Of a stretch of 64,000 nucleotides of DNA, positions 26,195-33,297 are shown piece by piece (positions within the stretch are counted from its first letter, which is position 1; each line of letters begins with the position of its first letter). A model generated the notes under the pieces. It saw only the letters and a program-made list of their open reading frames with translations, did no database searches and was not told the DNA's origin. The DNA comes from Stieleria mannarensis. GTDB taxonomy: Bacteria > Planctomycetota > Planctomycetia > Pirellulales > Pirellulaceae. The stretch lies in contig NZ_JACEHH010000001.1 in NCBI RefSeq assembly GCF_014154935.1, forward strand, positions 124,001 through 188,000, in the 5' to 3' direction. Made by a program: the position numbers and the translations under genes.

Positions 26195-27271
26195 ATGCAA
26201 GACAACGCACGCGCCTTCTTTGAACAAGCCATCGCAACCCCCAGCCCGTCCGGATACGAAGAGCCGATCCAGCAGCTGAATCGTGACTACATCGCCCCCC
26301 ATGCCGATCGCGTTCGCATCGACGTGCACGGAAATCTGATCGCCGAATCGGGGGACGTCCACGGTCCGCGGCTGATGTTGGCCGGACACTGTGACCAAAT
26401 CGGGATGCTGGTTTCCTACATCGATGAATTGGGTTTCGTCTACGCCCAAACGATCGGCGGTTGGGACCCTCAGCAATTGATCGGGCAAGCGATGTCGATC
26501 TGGACCCAGGCCGGTGAGGTCCCCGCGGTCATCAGCCGCAAACCGATTCACTTGCTCAATGATCACGAACGCAAAAAGGTCGTCTCGCTGGATGAGATGT
26601 GGTTGGATGTCGGTGCGGCGAACGACCAGCAAGCAGCCGAGAAGATTCGCATCGGCGACCCGGTCACGTTGGACCTGCGGATGCGTCCCTTGATGAATTC
26701 GCTGGTCAGCGGCCCCGGGATGGACAACAAGACCGGGATGTGGACGGTGATCGAAGCCCTCCGCCGGGCCAAGGAACTGGCCGGCACCGATGGCCTGGCC
26801 TGTCACCTGCACAGCGTCTCGACGGTTCAAGAAGAAATCGGCCTGCGGGGCGCCAAGACCGCCGCCGGCGGAATCAACCCCTCGGTCGGCATCGCCGTCG
26901 ACGTCACCCACGCCTCGGACTGCCCGACCATCGAAAAGAACAAGCAAGGCGACATCCGCCTGGGCGGCGGTCCGGTGATCTTCCGTGGCCCCAACATCAA
27001 CCCCAAAGTCGCCGCGCGGTTGATGGAACTGGCCGAAGCGAACGAGATCCCGTACCAACGTGCGGCCATCGGCAGAGCCACGCCCAACGATGCCAACGTC
27101 CTGCAGCTCCACGGCGCCGGCGTCGCGACCGGATTGGTCGCCATCCCCAATCGCTACATGCACTCGGCCGTCGAAGCCATCTCGATCGACGACATCGATC
27201 ATGTCGCACAACTGTTGGCCCTTTTTGCGGCCGCACTGAAGTCAGACGACGACTTCACGCCAGGGGGGTGA
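26195..27271 (+). CDS. M42-family metallo-aminopeptidase
   Basis: A 358-residue protein from the ATG at 26195 (MQDNARAFFEQAIATPSPSG); upstream in-frame sequence is non-coding-looking. Co-catalytic dizinc residues of the M42/FrvX/glutamyl-aminopeptidase family can be placed: His65 and Asp67 (AGHCDQIG), Asp177 (GPGMDNKTG), Glu213-Glu214 (VQEEIGLRG), Asp236 (GIAVDVTHA) and His323 (RYMHSAVE). The first motif differs from the usual AHxDEIG. Members are cytosolic dodecameric tetrahedral peptidases that trim peptide N-termini. Directly after the stop begins a purine-rich 15-bp tandem array. Confidence 0.9.
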   Translation: MQDNARAFFEQAIATPSPSGYEEPIQQLNRDYIAPHADRVRIDVHGNLIAESGDVHGPRLMLAGHCDQIGMLVSYIDELGFVYAQTIGGWDPQQLIGQAMSIWTQAGEVPAVISRKPIHLLNDHERKKVVSLDEMWLDVGAANDQQAAEKIRIGDPVTLDLRMRPLMNSLVSGPGMDNKTGMWTVIEALRRAKELAGTDGLACHLHSVSTVQEEIGLRGAKTAAGGINPSVGIAVDVTHASDCPTIEKNKQGDIRLGGGPVIFRGPNINPKVAARLMELAEANEIPYQRAAIGRATPNDANVLQLHGAGVATGLVAIPNRYMHSAVEAISIDDIDHVAQLLALFAAALKSDDDFTPGG

Positions 27272-27272
27272 A

Positions 27273-27413
27273 GGAGTTGGGAGCTGGGAGTGGAGGAGCT
27301 GGGAGTGAAGGAGTTGGGAGTGGAGGAGTTGGGAGTGGAGGAGTTGGGAGTGGAGGAGTTGGGAGTGGAGGAGTTGGGAGTGGAGGAGTTGGGAGTGGAG
27401 GAGTTGGGAGTGC
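27273..27413. repeat. 15-bp tandem array GGAGTTGGGAGTGGA
   Basis: Seven perfect or near-perfect units start at 27310, 27325, 27340, 27355, 27370, 27385 and 27400, preceded by degenerate units (GGAGTTGGGAGCTGG and GGAGCTGGGAGTGAA). The array begins 1-2 nt behind the M42 stop. The unit shares GTTGGGAG with the 7-bp array at 18259. Confidence 0.95.
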
Positions 27414-27422
27414 TAATAAAAT

Positions 27423-27519
27423 TTCTCCCTTCTCCCTTCTCCCTTCTCCTTCACTCCTCCACTCCTCCACTCCTTCACTCCTTCACTCCTTCACTCCTCA
27501 CTCCTCCACTCCCAACTCA
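27423..27519. repeat. pyrimidine-rich arm complementary to the 15-bp array
   Basis: CTCCCTT and CACTCCTCCACTCCT-like units on the plus strand, complementary in composition and partly in sequence to 27273-27413. On the minus strand the SprT-like stop is followed by GTTGGGAGTGGAGGAGT, the same sequence that follows the M42 stop on the plus strand. The two arms could form a very long hairpin around AGTGCTAATAAAATTT. Confidence 0.88.
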
Positions 27520-28389
27520 AATCTTCTGCAGCCGCTCCAGCGGGACGTAGTAGCGTGAGTAACGTTTTCCGTCGCTGAACTTTTGCCCGGCGGGGTTGGG
27601 GACCAGGACGGTCGCACGGCGGGTGATGCGGTTGACCCGCCCTTGCATGCGGTGCCCGTCGTGGAAAAAGACGACGTCGTCGCCGACGCGGATGTTGAAA
27701 CGGACCGCGGCGCGTTCGCGCTGGGTGATCAAGTTGTGTTGGTAATCGGTGTGGCCGAAGTAGCGATTGGCGATCGACTGGTAACGGGCTTCGCTGCAAT
27801 TGCCGTCATTCCAAATCAACATTTCGATCAAGTGCACGAACTCGTGCTCGGCGATCCGCTGCATCGCCTCCAAGCGGTCGTGACACACGCACCCTGCCAC
27901 TTCGATCGGACGCGAGACGTCTTCAAAGGTTTGGAACAGCAGGGTGCTGGAGAGGACGAGTTCAAATTGGCGTCGCCCGTCGTAGCTGCCTTCGGGGTAC
28001 TGCGTGACCAATTTGCCGCCGACGCTGGTCATCCGTGAGGACAGATGGAACGAGATGCCTTCGGCCGAGGCGGCACTTAAAATCCGTCCTTCGAAAAAAC
28101 GGTCATCGTACATGCGGATCATCCGAGCGACGTCGTCCGCGGCGACCTTCTGGAAATTCGGGCCGTCGATACAGCGGCTGGTCACCAGCATCTGCTCATA
28201 GATCTGTCGCCGCCATTGATCGCGCTGCCGCACGGGGAAGGTCCGAATCGCGACTTCACCGGCAAGCCGACTCAAGACGTCGGGATCGCGCGGGGACGGT
28301 CGGCCCGGCAGGACCCCCGCCGATGCGGCGCGGGGCTGGCCTGTGGAAGGGCGGGTTCGATTCCTGGTGCGGGTCTGCCGATGCGTCAT
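27517..28389 (-). CDS. SprT-like zinc-binding protein
   Basis: A 290-residue protein from the ATG at 28389. The N-terminal ~50 residues are Arg/Pro-rich and probably disordered. Residues ~85-200 resemble the SprT-like domain: FFEGRILSAASAEGISFHLS, then QFELVLSSTLLFQTF, and the zinc motif HEFVH (182-186) preceded by a cysteine pair (GCVCHDR). The C-terminal ~65 residues form a small beta-barrel-like segment (VGDDVVFFHDGHRMQGRVNR) suggestive of an SH3/KOW fold. SprT/Spartan relatives bind DNA or act as proteases; catalysis here is an inference from HExxH. Confidence 0.75.
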   Translation of the reverse strand: MTHRQTRTRNRTRPSTGQPRAASAGVLPGRPSPRDPDVLSRLAGEVAIRTFPVRQRDQWRRQIYEQMLVTSRCIDGPNFQKVAADDVARMIRMYDDRFFEGRILSAASAEGISFHLSSRMTSVGGKLVTQYPEGSYDGRRQFELVLSSTLLFQTFEDVSRPIEVAGCVCHDRLEAMQRIAEHEFVHLIEMLIWNDGNCSEARYQSIANRYFGHTDYQHNLITQRERAAVRFNIRVGDDVVFFHDGHRMQGRVNRITRRATVLVPNPAGQKFSDGKRYSRYYVPLERLQKI

Positions 28390-28575
28390 CCTGAAGCTCA
28401 CGGAGGGGAGATGCCCGCATTCTAGACGATCAGGGCCGACCAGGAGTAGTTCAATCGGCACGCTCAGATGCCGCCAAGGGGCGCGGGAGGGCACGCCGTC
28501 GGTGTGGCGAGAGACACACTGGCGTGCGTTCGGGATAAAGTTCTGGGGAAGGACCTCCCTGCGATTCAGCGACGG

Positions 28576-30501
28576 CTAGGCGTGGGGTACCGATGGTCCC
28601 AAACCGGCGCGTCCCTGAAGGCTGGACAATGCGTTTGCCATCGGCTCGGTCTCGTCGCGTCCCACCACCTCGTCCGTCCAATCGAGTTCGGCATTTCCAA
28701 GCAGATCGTCAACGACGTGCGAAGGGAGCGGATCGGTGGAGACTCGTTTTTTCATTGTCACCATATCAGCCGATGGGGCGTCGACGACGTCATCCGATGG
28801 CTGATCGAACGTTGCCGACTGATTACCCAGCCAATCCGACACCGCTGTCGCGAAGTTGTCCGTCGTTGCTCGAACTCGTGTCGATGACGTTGTCGAGCTT
28901 GCGATTCCCGCCCCTGTCCCTCCACCAGCCGATGTCCACCCGGCGGCGGCATAGGCGACGGAATTTAAGGTGCTGGCCTTGCCGATCGAATCACTCGCTG
29001 TCGCTTGCCCGACGGTCCCGCCGGCAAGCAACTCCCTTATTTCAGACGAAGTGAGCTGTGGGTTGGCCGACAACGTCAGCGCGGCCACGCCGGCCACATG
29101 CGGGCTGGCCATGCTGGTGCCACTGAGCGAACGGTAGCCGCCGCCGACATAGGTGCCGTAAACACGCACGCCCGGCGCGTCGACTTGAACGGCTCCGCTG
29201 CCGCCGACGTCGTTGCTGAAACCGGCTATGCGACCGTCAACGTCGTAGGCCCCGACCGACAGTACGCCGGTCGATGCGGCGCTGTGTCGCGCCGGGTAAC
29301 TGGGGTTGGCCGCCGACTCGTTCCCCGCTGCGGCGATCACCAACGCTCCCAGCGAGATGGCGTAGTCGATCGCAGCGGCGATCCGTGAACTGGCGCCGCC
29401 GCCCAGGCTGAGGTTGATGATTTGTGCGCCGAGGTCAGCCGCATAGCGAATCCCGGCGGCAACGCCGGCATCCGATCCGCTGCCGGAATCATTCAACACG
29501 CGGACGGGCAGGATCTTGGCATCCGGTGCAACACCGGTCACGCCAAATCCGTTGTCACCGGCCGCGATCGTGCCGGCAACGTGCGTCCCATGACCGTTGC
29601 CGTCATCGGCCCAAGCGTCGCCGCCGACAAAGTCATAGCCCGAGACGTCGTCGATGAAACCGTTGCCGTCATCGTCGATCCCGTTGCCGGCGATCTCGTC
29701 GGTGTTGACGTACAGGCTGTTGACCAAGTCCGGGTGGTCAAGGTCGACGCCGGTGTCGATCACGGCCACCGTGACCCCTTGTCCTCGGTATCCGGCCGCC
29801 CACGATTCCGGCGCCCCGACGGCATTCAGATTCCAGTCCTGGTTGCCGCCGAAGTAGGCCACGTCCGCGAGCGGCGAAACCGTGGTCGGCTGCGCGGGTG
29901 AGTCGGTCGGCTGCGCGGGTGGGGCCGCAACCGGTGCCGGTTGATGCCTCTGTGCGTCCACGGTCAACCGATAGGAGATGTTTCGATAATCGACCGCGGA
30001 AATCGCGATGTAAAACTCGCCCGCCGGAAGTGACCCCGAAAGCGATTCGCTGCGACCGGATGAACGAGTCGAGGATCCGATGACGTTGCCGCTGCGATCG
30101 AGTACATACAGATCGGCATCACGATTGAGTTGGTCCAACGTGATGCGGACGCTCGCTTCCGAAACGACTTCGAATCGAACCACGTCGATGCGGTCCAACC
30201 AGCTGAGACTTCCGGATCGCCGGATTGTGCCGTCGACGGAGCCTAAGTCGGCCGCCGTCCGCATCGTTTCACCAGCCGCATCGGAGGCGTTGTAGTTGAC
30301 AGCAATGTCTAGCGTGCTTTGAGCAACGCTTTCGATCGCTGGGGGGCTGTCGATCCGATCTGCGGCCACCGACTGGGCCACCGATTGGGCCACCGGCAAG
30401 GCGTCGCCGGCAAGCAGTCGGCGCGTTTCGAGGGATTCAACCCCGAGCCGTCGGCGACTGGAAAAATGAACACCACCACGAAATCCTTTTCGTCGACGCA
30501 T
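28576..30501 (-). CDS. secreted S8 subtilase with LEPR-XLL-like motif and PPC domain
   Basis: A 641-residue protein from the ATG at 30501. The basic N-terminus carries VESLETRRLLAG (residues 21-32), the planctomycete LEPR-XLL-type signature. Residues ~75-185 fit a bacterial pre-peptidase (PPC) beta-sandwich (DADLYVLDRSGNVI, SYRLTVDA), placed before the protease here. The subtilase domain has Asp249 (VAVIDTGVDLDHPDL), His304 (GNGHGTHVAG), oxyanion Asn394 (AAAGNES) and Ser463 (GTSMASPHVAG). A Ca-type loop (GNGIDDDGNGFIDD) lies between Asp and His. The tail is Ser/Thr-rich. Likely an extracellular endopeptidase. Confidence 0.93.
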   Translation of the reverse strand: MRRRKGFRGGVHFSSRRRLGVESLETRRLLAGDALPVAQSVAQSVAADRIDSPPAIESVAQSTLDIAVNYNASDAAGETMRTAADLGSVDGTIRRSGSLSWLDRIDVVRFEVVSEASVRITLDQLNRDADLYVLDRSGNVIGSSTRSSGRSESLSGSLPAGEFYIAISAVDYRNISYRLTVDAQRHQPAPVAAPPAQPTDSPAQPTTVSPLADVAYFGGNQDWNLNAVGAPESWAAGYRGQGVTVAVIDTGVDLDHPDLVNSLYVNTDEIAGNGIDDDGNGFIDDVSGYDFVGGDAWADDGNGHGTHVAGTIAAGDNGFGVTGVAPDAKILPVRVLNDSGSGSDAGVAAGIRYAADLGAQIINLSLGGGASSRIAAAIDYAISLGALVIAAAGNESAANPSYPARHSAASTGVLSVGAYDVDGRIAGFSNDVGGSGAVQVDAPGVRVYGTYVGGGYRSLSGTSMASPHVAGVAALTLSANPQLTSSEIRELLAGGTVGQATASDSIGKASTLNSVAYAAAGWTSAGGGTGAGIASSTTSSTRVRATTDNFATAVSDWLGNQSATFDQPSDDVVDAPSADMVTMKKRVSTDPLPSHVVDDLLGNAELDWTDEVVGRDETEPMANALSSLQGRAGLGPSVPHA

Positions 30502-30618
30502 CACACATCCATCACGCACAGAGCGGTTCGCAAAACACACGGACTCGGCGAGCCCGCGGCGACGGTATCAAAACCGCAGGGCCGGGTCAGCTTCAGTTTT
30601 CGAGGTGTTGGTTGTGGG

Positions 30619-30748
30619 GAGCTGGGTTGGTCAAAAAATGGGTTGGTCAAAAAATGGGGGGCAGAAGATGGGGCGTAGGATTGGAGGCCGGGGACGAAGG
30701 GGGATGGAAAGTCGGGGCGGGAACATTTTTTGACCAAGAATTCCCCCG
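30619..30748. repeat. inverted module repeat (locus 3)
   Basis: TTGGTCAAAAAATG occurs twice (30627-30640, 30643-30656) and its exact complement CATTTTTTGACCAA once at 30724-30737. Between them lie GGGGGGCAGAAGATGGGG and other G-rich pieces. It fills the gap between two minus-strand genes. Relative to the minus strand, the C-rich arm precedes the subtilase start. Confidence 0.85.
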
Positions 30749-30751
30749 GGC

Positions 30752-32140
30752 CTACCTCCGAATTGATACTCCATAGCCGCCGCGATTATTGCCCAGGTCG
30801 TCCAGGTGATCGTTGACCCGAAACAATAACCAGCAATGCTTGTCGATGACCAATTCGACGTCCGATTCAACGCTCTGGATCATCAACGGATCAAGCTGCT
30901 GTGCCTCGTCGGTTTTGTTGGGTAAGACGCAAACCAATAATTGGCCGATCGGCCGCTCGTTGGCGTAATGGATCGTGACTCCGGGGGGCTCGCTGATCCA
31001 CGGTTTCGGATCGTCATCCAGACTGCATCGTCCCTCGGCGGAGATCTTGACTCGCATGCCGGGGGCGAATCGGACGCCGACGCTTTGCCAGCCCTGGTCG
31101 GCCGCAATCGTATTCTCAAGCGTGTTTCCTCGCCACAATTTGTCGCTCATCGCCAAATCGATGCGTTCACGCGACCAATCGAATCCGTAATCGATCGTGT
31201 GCGTCAAGATTCGCCAGCGCGCTTGGACGATCGGCCATTGTCGTGCCAACCGGCGTTTAAATGCGCTGGTAAAGGCGACCGTTCGTACGCTGCCGTTGCG
31301 TGCTTCGGCCAACACCGCCGGTCGATAATCGGGATACTCGGTCAACAACATTGCCGCGACCCAGCTCCAGCCGTACGATTCGACATCGCTTTTCAAATCC
31401 GGTGGGTACTGCAGCACGGCATCGAGTGTCGGGATGCGGTGTTCCTCGCGGCGCTGCGACAACAGTTTGAACCGCCCCCAGTAGGGGACCGCTTGGCGTG
31501 ATTCCGGCACCACGTTGACTAGGACTTGCTTGCCCGTGCCGTGGTGAACCCCCAACATTTCCGCCAGCCCCTCGGCAAACCATGACGGTCCGGTGCCGTC
31601 AAACAACTCGATCGCCAACGCGTGTACGCCTTCGTGCAGCAACAGGTGGCGGGTGTAGTAGTCGCTCTTTTGCCGCAACGCCCAAATGTTGGAATCGATG
31701 GCATAGCCGAAGGGGAAACGAAGGTCCGGCGGCAGATCTCCGCTGTCGCGAAACCGCTGCGGATCGGACATCACGAACGCGTCGACCCGCCAGCGATCCA
31801 ACGCCCCCGGTGTCAGCTGCCAGAACCGCTCCCATTGGGGGACCGCGGCATCGAAGGCGTCGACCAACTCGAGCAGCGACTCGCGCGAACCGGAATCCGA
31901 TTTCAGCACGATGTGCTTGCCTTCGACCGTCTGCATCTCGGCCCGTTGCATTGCAGGCGTTTGTGCCGACCCTTCGGCGGGATTCAACGCCGCGATGCCG
32001 ATCCAACCGATCAGTGATAGAATGCGGCGACACCCAGAAGCATTCAATTGCTTCCTGAAGACGTACTTCGCGGCACCGCAGAGCGCGGACACGAAACGCC
32101 AACCGAATTTGTTCGAACTGTTGTTGATAGATGAGACCAT
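30752..32140 (-). CDS. putative secreted gluzincin-type peptidase
   Basis: A 462-residue protein with a hydrophobic signal (RRILSLIGWIGIAALNPAEG, residues ~38-57). The unusually long lead before it hints that a TTG near residue 32 may be the true start. The zinc site is clear: LLLHEGVHALAIELF (HEGVH, 169-173) and, 17 residues on, WFAEGLAEMLG with Glu190 as probable third ligand. This spacing resembles DUF1570/gluzincin-like domains. The C-terminal ~150 residues are a separate beta-rich region (ISEPPGVTIHYANERPIGQL). Its annotated start overlaps that of the divergent solute-binding gene by 10 bp. The substrate is unknown. Confidence 0.75.
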   Translation of the reverse strand: MVSSINNSSNKFGWRFVSALCGAAKYVFRKQLNASGCRRILSLIGWIGIAALNPAEGSAQTPAMQRAEMQTVEGKHIVLKSDSGSRESLLELVDAFDAAVPQWERFWQLTPGALDRWRVDAFVMSDPQRFRDSGDLPPDLRFPFGYAIDSNIWALRQKSDYYTRHLLLHEGVHALAIELFDGTGPSWFAEGLAEMLGVHHGTGKQVLVNVVPESRQAVPYWGRFKLLSQRREEHRIPTLDAVLQYPPDLKSDVESYGWSWVAAMLLTEYPDYRPAVLAEARNGSVRTVAFTSAFKRRLARQWPIVQARWRILTHTIDYGFDWSRERIDLAMSDKLWRGNTLENTIAADQGWQSVGVRFAPGMRVKISAEGRCSLDDDPKPWISEPPGVTIHYANERPIGQLLVCVLPNKTDEAQQLDPLMIQSVESDVELVIDKHCWLLFRVNDHLDDLGNNRGGYGVSIRR

Positions 32141-33219
32141 TGCTTCATTCTAACCTGCACGCCACGAAACGACGATTCGCCCCTGGATTGCGATCCGCCG
32201 GGATCCGTTGGTGCCTTTTGCTGTGTCCAATACTATTGGTCACGGCGGGCTGTGTCCCCAAAGCCGAACGGGACGTGGTGGTCTATTCGGCGCTGGACGA
32301 GCAGTTTGCGACACCGATCTTTGCCGCCTATGAACGAAGTGTGGACCACGAGACGGGGATCGTGGCCAAGTTTGACGTGGAATCGACAAAAACAGTCGGC
32401 CTGGTCAACCAGATTCTCGCCGAGCAGAATTCTCCGGTTTGTGATGTGTTCTGGAACAACGAGATCATGCACACCGTCCGGTTGCAAAAGCTGGGGCTGT
32501 TGAAACCGCGAACCTGGTCGGTCGCACCGGGGTGGCCGAGCGACATGATCGCCAGCGATGGGACTTGGTGTGGCTTCGCCGCCCGCGCCCGCGTGTTGCT
32601 GGTCAACACCGACAAGATTCCCTCCAAAGACGACTATCCGACCAGCGTGGCGGATTTGGTGGATCCGAAATGGAAGCACAACTGCGCGATGGCGCGACCG
32701 TTGTTCGGCACCACCGCGACGCACTTTGCCGTGCTCCGTGTCCGTGACGGTCATGATGAAACGCTGGACTTCTTGCGCCAGATTCACGACAACGCCGTGG
32801 TGCTTTCGGGCAACAAGCAAGTCGCCCTGGCCGTCTCCTCCGGCGAAGTCGCCTGGGGACTGACCGACACCGACGACGCGATCATCGAAAAGGACCAATT
32901 GCGCAAGGTCGCGATCGTGTTTCCGGATCAACAGCCCGACCAGCCGGGGACGCTGCGGATCCCCAACACGTTGGCGATCCTGAAGGACGCGCCCAACCCG
33001 GTCGCCGCCGAATCACTGGCCGATTACCTGGTGTCCGCCCAAACCGAAGACCGGTTGGCGATGGGCGACAGCAGCCAATTGCCGATCAGCCGTGACAGCG
33101 AGTACCGCCCCCGCGTGATGCCGCGCGATCCGGTGCGTTGGATGAAGGTCGATTTCGAAGCCGCCGCCGAAAGCTGGGACGCCTGGGCCAAAGAGGTGAT
33201 GGCGGTGTTTCCCGATTGA
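32131..33219 (+). CDS. iron-type ABC transporter solute-binding lipoprotein
   Basis: A 362-residue protein with a lipobox (LLLCPILLVTAGC). The mature part begins VVVYSALDEQFATPIFAAYE, typical of ferric-iron-binding (FbpA/FutA, type 1 extracellular solute-binding) proteins. VCDVFWNNEIMHTVRLQKLG, the Trp-rich loop, and AWGLTDTDDAIIEK and IPNTLAILKDAPNPVAAESL follow the family closely. The ferric-binding tyrosine pair could not be identified with certainty. No permease or ATPase gene is adjacent, so it is an orphan component here. A 23-bp repeat D begins 4 nt after the stop. Confidence 0.85.
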   Translation: MRPLLHSNLHATKRRFAPGLRSAGIRWCLLLCPILLVTAGCVPKAERDVVVYSALDEQFATPIFAAYERSVDHETGIVAKFDVESTKTVGLVNQILAEQNSPVCDVFWNNEIMHTVRLQKLGLLKPRTWSVAPGWPSDMIASDGTWCGFAARARVLLVNTDKIPSKDDYPTSVADLVDPKWKHNCAMARPLFGTTATHFAVLRVRDGHDETLDFLRQIHDNAVVLSGNKQVALAVSSGEVAWGLTDTDDAIIEKDQLRKVAIVFPDQQPDQPGTLRIPNTLAILKDAPNPVAAESLADYLVSAQTEDRLAMGDSSQLPISRDSEYRPRVMPRDPVRWMKVDFEAAAESWDAWAKEVMAVFPD

Positions 33220-33223
33220 TCAT

Positions 33224-33246
33224 GTGGGATAGGCTTCCAGCCTGTC
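33224..33246 (+). repeat. 3'-border repeat D, copy 2
   Basis: GTGGGATAGGCTTCCAGCC followed by TGTC, starting 4 nt behind the TGA of the solute-binding gene and in its sense direction. It is identical over 23 bp to the minus-strand copy at 22679-22701. GGCT-TCC-AGCC can form a small hairpin. Confidence 0.9.
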
Positions 33247-33297
33247 GATCAATCTCTGTCGTACACGCGACTCCGTTTGAATCCTTTCCGGTGAGAG

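Noticed and set aside
26599-27558. A 319-codon Arg/Gly-rich open frame across the M42 gene and the 15-bp array
   Set aside because: It is out of frame with the clear M42 peptidase and has the biased composition of a GC-rich shadow frame.
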